Below, piece by piece: positions 46,892 through 55,215 of a stretch of 64,000 bases of DNA. A program made the position numbers and the translations under genes. The notes below the pieces were generated by a model. The model was not told the origin of the DNA. It ran no database searches and worked only from the letters and a program-made list of their open reading frames with translations. The stretch is from Actinomadura hibisca NBRC 15177 (GTDB lineage Bacteria; Actinomycetota; Actinomycetes; Streptosporangiales; Streptosporangiaceae). Every line of letters starts with the position of its first letter. Position 1 is the first letter of the stretch. The DNA is taken from positions 151,279 to 215,278 of the forward strand of contig NZ_BCRO01000031.1 in assembly GCF_001552635.1 (NCBI RefSeq), in the 5' to 3' direction.

Positions 46892-48566
46892 GAACGTTCG
46901 TGTGCTGAGCGACCTGCCCGACGAGGGCCATGTCTTTCGGCGATCGTTGCCTTTCCTACGCGGGCACTGGGCCGGGCTGACCGGCGTCGTCGTCCTCAAC
47001 CTGGTGGGGACGGCGCTGGCCGTCGGCGTGACCGCCGTGATCGGACGCGTCATCGACGCGGCGGGCGACGGGCGGCGCGACGACCTGGTGTCCTGGGCGG
47101 TGACGCTGCTGGCGATGGTCGTGGCCGGAGGCGTGCTGACCTGGCAGTCCCGGTACCGGATCGTCCGCGTCGGCGAACACGCGCTGGCCGGGCTGCGGGA
47201 GCGGGCCACCGCGTCGGTGGCGTCCGCGCCGATGCGGTTCCTGGAGGAGCACCGGCGCGGGGAGCTGCTGCGCAGGCTCACCGGGGAGATCAACGGGCTC
47301 GGCCAGTTCGTCGGCGGCACCCTGCCCGACCTGGTGACCACCGCGACCGTGCTGGTGTTCACCGTGATCATGCTGGCGGCGCACTCGCTGGTGCTGACGG
47401 GCCTGCTGCTGGTGTTGTTCGTGCCGCCCGCCGTCCTGGTCGTGCGGGGGTTCAAGCACCGGGCCGGGCCCGCCTACGGGGAGGTCGCCGAGGCCGAGGC
47501 GGGCGTGGCGTCGGCGTTCTCGGAGTCGGTGCCCGCGCACGAGCAGCTGCGGATCACCGGGGCCGTGCCGCGCTGGCTGGAGCGGTTCGGCCGCGCCAAC
47601 GACCGGCTGCTGGCGGCCGAGGAGGTGCGGGTCCGCACCGAGCTGCGGCTCAACCGGCTCGCGCTGGTGCAGGCGTGCGGCGTCGGCGCGCTGCTGGTGG
47701 CCGGGGCGGCGCTGGTCGGGTCCGGGTCGCTCAGCGTCGGCGTGGCCGTGGTGTTCGTGCTGGCCACGCGGGACATCTTCAGCCGGTTCGACGACCTGGC
47801 GGGCCTGGTCGGTGACGCGCGGGAGGCCCAGGTGCGGCTGGCGCGGGTGCTGGACCTGGTCGAGGCGTCGGGCGGCGAGCCCGCCGGGGACGCGCCGCTG
47901 CCCGAGCGGGGCGCGCTGGCGGTGGACGGCGTCGGGTTCGGCTACGACGCCGGGCGGCCGGTGGTGGAGGGGTTGTCGTTCCGCGTGGCGGCCGGAGATC
48001 ACTTGGTGATCGCCGGGGCGACCGGGTCCGGGAAGTCCACCGTCGGCAAGCTGCTGGCCGGGGTCTACCGGCCCGGCGCGGGGTCGGTCGCGTTCGGCGG
48101 CGTCGATCTGCGCGACGCCGACCCCGCGCAGGTCCGGGCGCGGATCATGACGGTGCCGCAGGAAGTGCTGCTGGTGGACGGCACGCTCGCCGACAACCTC
48201 GCCATGGTGCCCGGCGAGCCGGGCCGCGAGCGGATCGCGGAGGTGCTGGAGCGGCTGGGGCTGGCGGAGTGGGCCGACGCGCTGCCCGACGGCCTCGACA
48301 CCCGCGTCGGGCGGAACGGGGCCCGGCTGTCGGCGGGGGAGCGGCAGCTCGTCGCCGTGGCCCGCGCCGCGCTGGCCGAGCCCGCCGTGCTGATCCTGGA
48401 CGAGGCCACCGCCGACGTGGACCACGCGACGGCGGCCCGCCTGGAGACGGCGTTGGCGGTCGCGGCGGGGGACCGGACGCTCGTGATGATCGCGCACCGG
48501 GCCGCCACCATCGCGCGGGCGCGGCGGACCCTGGCCATGCCCGAGGGCCGGATCAGCGCAGAATGA
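46884..48566 (+). CDS. ABC transporter half (TMD-NBD), partner 2
   Basis: A 560-aa half-transporter: six helices (about 25-310) and an NBD with Walker A GATGSGKST, normal Q-loop (TVPQEVLL), Walker B with catalytic Glu (LILDEATADVD) and the H-loop AHRAATI. Its signature is altered to LSAGE. With the preceding half this gives one canonical composite site (this Walker pair plus the partner LSGGQ) and one degenerate site, as in heterodimeric ABC exporters. The GTG start overlaps the first gene by 8 bp. It ends at a bidirectional terminator. Confidence 0.9.
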   Translation: MSENVRVLSDLPDEGHVFRRSLPFLRGHWAGLTGVVVLNLVGTALAVGVTAVIGRVIDAAGDGRRDDLVSWAVTLLAMVVAGGVLTWQSRYRIVRVGEHALAGLRERATASVASAPMRFLEEHRRGELLRRLTGEINGLGQFVGGTLPDLVTTATVLVFTVIMLAAHSLVLTGLLLVLFVPPAVLVVRGFKHRAGPAYGEVAEAEAGVASAFSESVPAHEQLRITGAVPRWLERFGRANDRLLAAEEVRVRTELRLNRLALVQACGVGALLVAGAALVGSGSLSVGVAVVFVLATRDIFSRFDDLAGLVGDAREAQVRLARVLDLVEASGGEPAGDAPLPERGALAVDGVGFGYDAGRPVVEGLSFRVAAGDHLVIAGATGSGKSTVGKLLAGVYRPGAGSVAFGGVDLRDADPAQVRARIMTVPQEVLLVDGTLADNLAMVPGEPGRERIAEVLERLGLAEWADALPDGLDTRVGRNGARLSAGERQLVAVARAALAEPAVLILDEATADVDHATAARLETALAVAAGDRTLVMIAHRAATIARARRTLAMPEGRISAE

Positions 48567-48570
48567 GCGA

Positions 48571-48600
48571 GGCCCCGGCGCGGATGTCCGCGCCGGGGCC
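48571..48600. terminator. Bidirectional terminator between ABC operon and siderophore uptake operon
   Basis: Perfect 14-bp inverted repeat (GGCCCCGGCGCGGA and complement) with a 2-nt loop, between convergent stop codons 48566 and 48618. Confidence 0.8.
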
Positions 48601-48617
48601 GTCGAAGCCGGTCAGGG

Positions 48618-49637
48618 TCAGCCCTTCTTGACGACCTTCTCCAGGATCGGCGTCAGCTGCTGCACCACCCACGGGTAGCTGAGCGCGTCCGGGTAGGCCA
48701 TCGTCGAGGCCAGGCCGTTGTCGGACGGCAGCACCGCGAAGCGCTTCTCCTTCACCGACGGCAGCGACGTGAAGATCTTGTTGCTCTCCAGCTCCGAGGC
48801 GCTCAGCAGGCCCCGGTCACCGAACGGGTAGGCCACCAGCAGCACGTCGGCGTCCAGCTTGTCGAGGTTCTCCAGGCTGATGGCGTTGGAGTTCACCTTG
48901 TACTTGGCGGCGTTGGCCGTCTTCTGGAAGCCGAGCTGCTCGAACACGCCCGGGTCCTGCTCGCCGTACGACATGAAGCTGACCTGCTCGGGGTGCACGA
49001 CCGCGTAGGTGTAGGTCTTGCCCTTGAACTGCGGGTGCGTCGCGACGGCGTCGTCCACGACCTTCTGGTTGGCCTTGATGACCTCTTCGGCCTTGCCGGA
49101 CAGGCCCAGCGCCTTGGCGGCGGTGCGCAGGCGCTCCTGCCAGGTCAGGGTGTCGGCGTGCTTCTTGTCGGTGTAGGTGACGACCGGGGCGATCGGCGAC
49201 AGCTTGGCGTAGTCGGTGTTCACGTCCCAGCTGTTCATGGCCAGGATGACGTCGGGGGCCTCGGCGGCGATGGCCTCGTAGTCGGTGCCGTCGGCGGTCT
49301 TGTAGGTCTTGAGCTTGCCGCCGGCGACCTTGGCCACGGCGTTCTTCTTGTACTCGGCCATCGGCGAGCCCGCCTCGACGTCCGGCGCGATCACCGGGGT
49401 GATGCCGAGCGCGAGCGCGATGCTGATGTCGCCGTCGGACACCACGGCCACGCGCTCGGGCTTCTTCTTCACCTCGGCCGAGCCCCAGGCGTTGGCGAGC
49501 TTCATCGGGTACGCGGCGTCGGCGGGCGCGGCGGTGCCCTTGGTGTCGTCGGTGCCGCCGCAGCCGGTCACCAGGGCCGCGCACACCGCGGTGGCGGCCA
49601 GCAGGCGGGCCGGGACGCCGAATCGGAACGATCTCAT
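48618..49637 (-). CDS. Iron-siderophore ABC transporter substrate-binding lipoprotein
   Basis: A 339-aa lipoprotein: signal peptide with lipobox LVTGC (lipidated Cys26), then a class III binding protein fold (FepB/FhuD-like) with two lobes linked by a long helix; ERVAVVSDGDISIALALG and PDVILAM are typical. It captures a ferric siderophore outside the membrane and feeds the FecCD-type permeases encoded upstream in the same operon. Gene order here is permease, permease, ATPase, binding protein. Confidence 0.92.
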   Translation of the reverse strand: MRSFRFGVPARLLAATAVCAALVTGCGGTDDTKGTAAPADAAYPMKLANAWGSAEVKKKPERVAVVSDGDISIALALGITPVIAPDVEAGSPMAEYKKNAVAKVAGGKLKTYKTADGTDYEAIAAEAPDVILAMNSWDVNTDYAKLSPIAPVVTYTDKKHADTLTWQERLRTAAKALGLSGKAEEVIKANQKVVDDAVATHPQFKGKTYTYAVVHPEQVSFMSYGEQDPGVFEQLGFQKTANAAKYKVNSNAISLENLDKLDADVLLVAYPFGDRGLLSASELESNKIFTSLPSVKEKRFAVLPSDNGLASTMAYPDALSYPWVVQQLTPILEKVVKKG

Positions 49638-49652
49638 TTTCTGCGTGTTCTC

Positions 49653-50450
49653 CTATACGAGGTCGCGGCGGCCCAGCGGGAAGATCTGCGGGGCTCCGTC
49701 GCGGGGATGGGGGACGACCAGGGCCGACAGGCCGAACACCTCGGCGACGGTCTCCGCGGTGAGCACCTGGTCGGGCGGGCCCTGCCGGACGATGCGGCCG
49801 TCGCGCAGGGCGACGATCGTCGAGGCGTAGCGGGCGGCCTGGTTGAGGTCGTGCGAGACCAGCACGATGGTCTTGCCGGTCTGCTCGTTGAGGTCGGCGA
49901 GCAGGTCCATGACCTCGATCTGGTGGGCGATGTCGAGGTAGGTGGTGGGTTCGTCCAGCAGCAGCGTCGGGGTGTCCTGCGCCAGCGCCAGCGCGATCCA
50001 GACGCGCTGCCGCTGCCCGCCCGACAACCGGTCCACCGGCCGGTCCACCAGGTCGGCGGTGCCGGTCGCGGTGAGCGCCTCGGCGATCACCAGGTCGTCG
50101 GCGGCGGTGCGGCGCTGGCCGAGCCGGCGGTGCGGGTGGCGGCCCCGCCACACCAGGTCGCCGACGGTGATGCTCTCGGGGGCGATCGGCGCCTGCGGCA
50201 GCACGCCGAGCCGCCGGGCGACCTCGCGGGTGGGCAGCGCGTGCACGTCCGCGCCGTCGAGCAGCACCGACCCGGCGGCGATCGGCAGCAGCCGGGCGAT
50301 CGACTTCAGCAGCGTGGACTTGCCGCAGGCGTTCGGGCCGACCAGCGCGGTGATCTGCCCGGCCGGGATCTCCAGGGAGAGCCCGTCGATGATCAGGGAT
50401 TTGCCGTAGCCGGTGCTGATGCCGCGGGCTTCGAGCGCGGGGGTCGTCAT
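49653..50450 (-). CDS. Iron-siderophore ABC transporter ATP-binding protein (FepC-like)
   Basis: A 265-aa ATPase: Walker A GPNACGKST, Q-loop LPQAP, signature LSGGQRQR, Walker B LLLDEPTTYLD and H-loop VSHD. The sequence TTYLDIAHQ is characteristic of the Fe-siderophore/B12 family. It powers uptake with the two FecCD permeases. Its ATG overlaps the stop of the upstream permease gene (ATGA). The 15-bp gap to the binding protein gene keeps all four genes in one operon. Confidence 0.95.
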   Translation of the reverse strand: MTTPALEARGISTGYGKSLIIDGLSLEIPAGQITALVGPNACGKSTLLKSIARLLPIAAGSVLLDGADVHALPTREVARRLGVLPQAPIAPESITVGDLVWRGRHPHRRLGQRRTAADDLVIAEALTATGTADLVDRPVDRLSGGQRQRVWIALALAQDTPTLLLDEPTTYLDIAHQIEVMDLLADLNEQTGKTIVLVSHDLNQAARYASTIVALRDGRIVRQGPPDQVLTAETVAEVFGLSALVVPHPRDGAPQIFPLGRRDLV

Positions 50451-51511
50451 GTCGGGTCTCCGGTGGTGCGTCGCAGGATCAGCCAGACGAAGTAGGGCGC
50501 GCCGATCAGCGCGGTGCAAGCGCCGGTGGGCACGGGGCTGATCACCGGGGCGTGCTGGGCGATGACGTCGGAGGCCAGCACCAGGACCGCGCCGACCGGG
50601 GCGGCCAGCCAGCCCGCGCGGTCGGCCCCGGCCAGCCGCGCCGCGATCGGGCCGCTGATCAGCGCGACGAAGGCGATCGGCCCGACGACGCTGGTGGCTA
50701 GGGCGGCGGCGGCCGCGCCGAGCAGCAGCGTCGCCGTCCGGGCCAGCGGCACCCGGGCGCCGAGGCCGGTCGCCATCTCGTCGCCGAGGGTCAGGCCCGA
50801 CAGGGGGCGCTCCAGCAGCACCGCGCCGAGCGCGCACGCGCCCAGCGACCAGGCCAGGATCGTGACGCTCGTCCAGTCCGCGCCCGCCGCGCTGCCCACG
50901 AACCAGCGCATCGCGGTGGCCTGGTCCTGGTCGTCGGCCAGGGTGAACAGGTAGGTGTGGTAGGAGGTGAACAGGGCGCTGAGCCCGATGCCGACCAGCA
51001 CGACCCGGTAGGTGTCCACGGTGCCGCGCCGGCGGCTGAGCGTGTGGATAACGCCGACGGCGGCGAACGCCCCGGCGAGCGCGGCCAGGGTCATGCCGTG
51101 CGGCAGGGCGGGCAGTAGCACCAGCATGGTGAGCGCGCCCGCGCCCGCCCCCGCCGAGACGCCGATGATGTCGGGCGTGGCCAGGGGGTTGCGGATGAGG
51201 CGCTGGTAGAGCACGCCCGACAGGCCGAACAGCGCCCCGGCGAGGACCGCCGTCAGCGCCCGTGGCATCCGGATCTTGAAGATCACGTAGTCGGCCAGGC
51301 CGTCGCGCAGGCCGAGCGCGGCGGGCGCCACCTCCGACAGCGGGACGCGCTTGAGGTCCACGGTCAGCGCGACCGCCAGCAGGCCGACCAGCAGCGCCGC
51401 CAGCAGCGTCACCAGGGCGGCGGTGCGGCGGGCCGCAGCGTGGCGACGGCGGCGCAGGAGAGCGGCGGTCTCGGTGGGCGAGGTCTTCGCGGCGTGGTCG
51501 AGGACGGTCAT
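50447..51511 (-). CDS. FecCD-family iron-siderophore permease
   Basis: A 354-aa permease with about ten helices and the FecCD motifs IRMPRALTAVLAGALFGLSG, NPLATPDIIGVSAGA and the VGPIAFVALISGPIAARLAG region. It forms the membrane channel with the second permease. Its start overlaps the stop of the upstream permease (TGATG), and its stop overlaps the ATPase start. The N-terminal about 35 residues are basic and variable. Confidence 0.93.
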   Translation of the reverse strand: MTVLDHAAKTSPTETAALLRRRRHAAARRTAALVTLLAALLVGLLAVALTVDLKRVPLSEVAPAALGLRDGLADYVIFKIRMPRALTAVLAGALFGLSGVLYQRLIRNPLATPDIIGVSAGAGAGALTMLVLLPALPHGMTLAALAGAFAAVGVIHTLSRRRGTVDTYRVVLVGIGLSALFTSYHTYLFTLADDQDQATAMRWFVGSAAGADWTSVTILAWSLGACALGAVLLERPLSGLTLGDEMATGLGARVPLARTATLLLGAAAAALATSVVGPIAFVALISGPIAARLAGADRAGWLAAPVGAVLVLASDVIAQHAPVISPVPTGACTALIGAPYFVWLILRRTTGDPT

Positions 51512-52533
51512 CACACCCGCACCAGGTCCGCGCGCCGGGCCAGCCACACGAAGAACGGCGTGCCGATCACGGCCGTCATCACGCCGACCTGGACCTCGCC
51601 GTCGCCGCCGGCCAGCCGTCCGGCGATGTCGGCGGCGCACAGCAGCACCGCGCCGCACACCATGGACATCGGCAACGACCAGCGGTGGTCGGGGCCGACC
51701 AGCAGCCGGGCCGTGTGCGCCCCGACCAGCCCGACGAACGCCACCGGGCCGACCGCCGCCGTCGCCGCCGCGCACAGCAGCACGCCGATCGCGGCGCCGA
51801 CCAGGCGGGCGCGGGCGACGTTGACGCCGAGGCCGGTGGCGGTATCGGCGCCGAGGCCCAGCACGTTGAGGGTGCGGCCGAGCGGCAGCGCCGCCAGCAG
51901 CCCGACGGCGGCGAACGGCAGGATGTCGTCCAGCACGTCGGCGCGGCCGGTGAGCTGCCCGACCGACCAGAACCGCAGCTGGGCGAAGGCGGCCTCGTCC
52001 CGCACGACCAGCAGCGTGATCACCGAGACGGTGAGCGCGGCGACCGCGACCCCGGCCAGGACCAGGCCGAGGGTGGCGCTGCCGGTGTTGGCGCGCACGC
52101 CGATCGTGTAGACCAGCAGCGCGCTGACCGCCGCTCCGGCGAGCGCCAGCCAGAAGTAGTCGTGCGCGTCGTTCAGGTCCAGGAACAACACCCCGCACAC
52201 CACGAACAGCGCCGCGCCCTGCTCCACGCCCAGGATGCCCGGGTCGGCGAGCGGGTTCATCGTCAGCGCCTGCATGATCATCCCGGAGCCGCCCAGGGCC
52301 GCGCCGACCAGCACGGCCAGCAGCGTGCGCGGGATGCGCTCGGTCCACAGGACGTGGGCGTTGTAGCCCTGCGCGTCGGGGTGCAGCAGGATGCGCACGG
52401 TGTCCCAGGGCGCGATGTCGCGCGCCCCGAGGCCGATGCCGCCGACGACCACGACGATCAGTGCGACCGCGCCGAGCAGCAGCACGGCCGCGCCCCGGGC
52501 GGGCCGGGCCGCCGGGGGTGATGTATCGGACAT
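51511..52533 (-). CDS. FecCD-family iron-siderophore permease
   Basis: A 340-aa permease, first gene of the uptake operon, with IPRTLLAVLVGAALGGSGMIMQ, NPLADPGILGVEQGA and VGPVAFVGLVGAHTARLLVG. It pairs with the following permease. The upstream region contains an iron box, so the operon should be iron-repressed by the DtxR/DmdR-type regulator. Confidence 0.93.
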   Translation of the reverse strand: MSDTSPPAARPARGAAVLLLGAVALIVVVVGGIGLGARDIAPWDTVRILLHPDAQGYNAHVLWTERIPRTLLAVLVGAALGGSGMIMQALTMNPLADPGILGVEQGAALFVVCGVLFLDLNDAHDYFWLALAGAAVSALLVYTIGVRANTGSATLGLVLAGVAVAALTVSVITLLVVRDEAAFAQLRFWSVGQLTGRADVLDDILPFAAVGLLAALPLGRTLNVLGLGADTATGLGVNVARARLVGAAIGVLLCAAATAAVGPVAFVGLVGAHTARLLVGPDHRWSLPMSMVCGAVLLCAADIAGRLAGGDGEVQVGVMTAVIGTPFFVWLARRADLVRV

Positions 52534-52569
52534 CGCTCGTTTACCGCTCTCTACCAGGCATAAGGCGAG

Positions 52570-52588
52570 TTAGGTTAGCCTTACTTCG
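52570..52588. promoter_or_regulatory. DtxR/DmdR-type iron box
   Basis: TTAGGTTAGCCTTACTTCG matches 15 of 19 positions of the actinobacterial iron box TTAGGTTAGSCTAACCTAA, with the left half perfect. It is 36 bp from the first permease start and about 68 bp from the AraC gene on the other side. Confidence 0.75.
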
Positions 52589-52655
52589 TCATCGCCCGTC
52601 CAACGGTGGAACCGACCGGTCCCACTCAGCGGCCATCACCCGGAGGTCCACTACC

Positions 52656-53408
52656 GTGATCCAGGACGTTCTGCCCCGCCCGGAACTCGTGGTGGACGGG
52701 GACGAGGTGGAGGCGTGGGGGCACCTGACGCACGTCCACGAGTTCCACCAGTTCCTGTACGTGCCGCTCGGCTGGATCTCGGTGACGGCGCTCGGCCGCA
52801 GCCACCGGCTGTCGGGCGCGACCGCGCTGTGGATCCCGGCGGGCGTGCCGCACAGCGCCCGGTTCGGCGACGACGCGCTGATCATCTCCGAGGACTTCGA
52901 CGCCGACCGGCACCGCCCGCCGTTCGATGCGCCCACCACCGTGACCGTCACCGAGCCGCAGCACCGCCTGCTGCTGAGCGGGTTGCGCGGCACGCCCCCG
53001 AGCGACGACGAGCTGTTCGCCGCGCTGATGACCGGGCACCGGCCGTGCCTGCCGCTGCCCCGCCCGACCAGCGCCGTCGCCGCCGCCGTGGCCCGCGACC
53101 TGGACCGCGAGCCGGGCGACGCGCGCACCGTGGAGGAGTGGGCGCGGGACTACTACACGAGCTCGACGAGCCTGCGCCGGGCCTTCCGCGTCGAGACGGG
53201 CCTGCCGTTCTCCGAGTGGCGGACGCGGCTGCGCCTCAACCGGTCCCTGGACCTGCTGGACCAGGGGTACCGGGTCGGGGCGGTGGCGGCACGCATCGGG
53301 TTCGCGAGCACGAACGGGTACATCCTGGCGTTCCGACGACACTTCGACCAGACGCCGGGCGCTTACCTGCGCGACACGCTGCCTGCGCCCCGTCGCGCCA
53401 CTGCCTGA
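52656..53408 (+). CDS. AraC-family regulator of siderophore uptake
   Basis: A 250-aa AraC regulator: N-terminal cupin-like ligand domain (HVHEFHQFLYVPLGWISV, with ALWIPAGVPHSARF) and C-terminal double helix-turn-helix (about 150-245, STSLRRAFRVETGLPFSEW and VAARIGFASTNGYILAF). It diverges from the permease operon across a gap containing the iron box, so it is likely iron-repressed and activates uptake when its siderophore arrives. GTG at 52656 has GGAGGT 9 nt upstream. Confidence 0.9.
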   Translation: MIQDVLPRPELVVDGDEVEAWGHLTHVHEFHQFLYVPLGWISVTALGRSHRLSGATALWIPAGVPHSARFGDDALIISEDFDADRHRPPFDAPTTVTVTEPQHRLLLSGLRGTPPSDDELFAALMTGHRPCLPLPRPTSAVAAAVARDLDREPGDARTVEEWARDYYTSSTSLRRAFRVETGLPFSEWRTRLRLNRSLDLLDQGYRVGAVAARIGFASTNGYILAFRRHFDQTPGAYLRDTLPAPRRATA

Positions 53409-53752
53409 GGCTTCGGTGAGGAAACCGGGCTCTGCTTGATGCGGGCCCGGGGTGTTCGCGTGCCCTCCCGCCGTCACCGTTCGTTCCGCAGCGATTTACG
53501 CGAAAGCCTTTCCGAAGAAGGTTTAGGTAATAGTTGGCGAAGCGACTTGTCCCATCGTGGTCAGAGTCGAGTCAAGTAGCTAGTAAACAAGTTCGCTTGG
53601 TGAAGTCGTCCGCGAGCGATAAAACATGGCCTGACGTCGGAGTCTGTGCGGTCGAATCATGGTGTGCGGCCGAGGGCGGTCATCGGCGTAGCTAAATTTC
53701 CGACGTTACTGAAATGCTTTGGCGCGTAAGTCCCCCCGAGGAAGGGTTGGAA
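53409..53752. other. Non-coding leader region before the trypsin-like protease
   Basis: 344 bp without a gene, clearly AT-richer after 53490 than the surrounding genes. It probably contains the protease promoter and a long untranslated leader. I see no known riboswitch, and no repeat clear enough to report. Confidence 0.4.
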
Positions 53753-54799
53753 ATGCGCCAAAGAAATGGTGCGCTACGGCGCCTGTTCATCGGCGGAATG
53801 GCGGGCGCCCTGGGCGCCTCGGCACTCGTCATGGGAGGCGCGCCGGCCGCGGTGGCGGCTCCGGCGGCCCCGGGCACGGCGGTCACCGCGGCGGCGCCCG
53901 TCAGCGCCGACGTCCAGAAGGCGATGAACACCAAGCGCATGTCCCGTGACGGGGCGGTCCAGGCGTACTGGACTCCCGAGCGGATGCGCGCGGCCATCCC
54001 GCTCGACCCGACGTCCAAGCGGACCATCGGCGGCCCCGCGCCCAAGGCCGGACCGGTGCGCACCGTGGCACCCGTCAAGGGCACGGCCAAGGCCCCGGCG
54101 GCCCGCAGGAGCGCGGGCAAGTCCCCCACCGCCAAGGCCGCCCTCGCCGTCAACGCCACCAGCACCGTCGGCAAGGTCTTCTTCCGCGACGCCACCGACG
54201 GGCTCGACTACGTCTGCTCGGCCGGCACCGTCAACAGCGGTTCCAAGCGGATGATCAGCACGGCGGGCCACTGCGTGCACCACGGGGCCGGCGGCGGCTG
54301 GCACCAGAACTGGACCTTCGTCCCCTACTACAACTACGGCAACCGCCCCTACGGCACCTGGAGCGCCAACCAGCTCGTCAGCTTCACCGGCTGGACCGCC
54401 AGCGGGAACCTCGACTACGACGTCGGCTTCGTGAAGGCGAACGACCTCAACGGCGCGCGCATCGTCAACAGCGTCGGCGGCAACGGCATCCAGACCGGCC
54501 AGTCCAAGACGCGCGCGATCACGATCCTGGGCTACCCCGCCGAGGCGCCCTACCCGGGCGACTGGCAGTACTTCTGCCAGGGCACCACGGCGGCGTCGGG
54601 CAACCGGATCTCCATGCCGTGCCCCCTCACCCGGGGGGTCAGCGGCGGGCCGTGGCTCTTCGGCTACGACAACAACACCGGCCTCGGCTACATCAACGGC
54701 ACGGCCAGCACCACCAACGCCACGAGGACGACGTTGTGGAGCCCCTACTTCAGCAATGACGTCTGGAATCTCTACAACTACACCAACAACCTGGGCTAG
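53753..54799 (+). CDS. Secreted trypsin-like (S1, glutamyl-endopeptidase-type) protease
   Basis: A 348-aa precursor with a signal peptide (1-36), a propeptide (about 37-130) containing YWTPERMRAAIP (72-83), and a chymotrypsin-fold domain. The triad is His173 (STAGHCVH), Asp223 (LDYDVGF) and Ser297 in GVSGGPW, where Val replaces the common Asp. Cys pairs are present (SAGHC, FCQG, MPCPL). It should be autoprocessed after secretion. GAAGGG precedes the ATG. A 75-aa membrane protein with the same YWTxERM motif follows. Confidence 0.9.
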   Translation: MRQRNGALRRLFIGGMAGALGASALVMGGAPAAVAAPAAPGTAVTAAAPVSADVQKAMNTKRMSRDGAVQAYWTPERMRAAIPLDPTSKRTIGGPAPKAGPVRTVAPVKGTAKAPAARRSAGKSPTAKAALAVNATSTVGKVFFRDATDGLDYVCSAGTVNSGSKRMISTAGHCVHHGAGGGWHQNWTFVPYYNYGNRPYGTWSANQLVSFTGWTASGNLDYDVGFVKANDLNGARIVNSVGGNGIQTGQSKTRAITILGYPAEAPYPGDWQYFCQGTTAASGNRISMPCPLTRGVSGGPWLFGYDNNTGLGYINGTASTTNATRTTLWSPYFSNDVWNLYNYTNNLG

Positions 54800-54825
54800 G
54801 AACCACTAAGCCACTGCCCGCCAAG

Positions 54826-54848
54826 CCCGTCGCCCAAAAGGCGGCGGG
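54826..54848 (+). terminator. Hairpin terminator after trypsin-like protease
   Basis: CCCGTCGCC and GGCGGCGGG pair over 9 bp (one G-U) with a short CAAAA loop, 27 nt after the stop codon. Confidence 0.5.
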
Positions 54849-54887
54849 TCTGCGCGGCATATCCTGGTCACCTGAGAAGGGAATTCT

Positions 54888-55115
54888 ATGGCCCTCCCGC
54901 GCAAAACCGGATTGGCTGTTCTGGTCGCCGCCGTGGCGGTCGGACTCATCCTGGGTGCGACCCGCGCCCTCAACGCGTCGAACCGCCCTACTCCGCCCCC
55001 GAAAGATCCAGCGGCGCCGACCTCTCACCGTCCCGACCCGGCGCCGTCGGACTACTGGACCAAGGAACGCATGGAGAGCGCGCGGCCGGCGCCCATGCCG
55101 ACCATCGAGGAGTAG
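54888..55115 (+). CDS. Small membrane-anchored protein with YWTxERM motif
   Basis: A 75-aa protein: one N-terminal hydrophobic helix (about 8-24), a Pro-rich linker, and a C-terminus with YWTKERMESARP (56-67). The upstream protease propeptide carries YWTPERMRAAIP, so both share Y-W-T-x-E-R-M-x-x-A-x-P. It is separated from the protease by a terminator-like hairpin and may be transcribed separately (GAGAAGGG before the ATG). An interaction with the protease or its propeptide-binding partner is inferred. Confidence 0.7.
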   Translation: MALPRKTGLAVLVAAVAVGLILGATRALNASNRPTPPPKDPAAPTSHRPDPAPSDYWTKERMESARPAPMPTIEE

Positions 55116-55215
55116 CCGGCCGCTTCGTCGCGGACAGCTCCGGCGTCCGGGACTCGCGCATGAATATTAACAAACGCTGCGTGGTGGTACATTTACCTTC
55201 CGTAGCATCTTCCTC

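Noticed and set aside
53409..53752. Possible c-di-AMP (ydaO-type) riboswitch before a secreted protease
   Set aside because: I could not find the conserved core motifs of that riboswitch in the leader.
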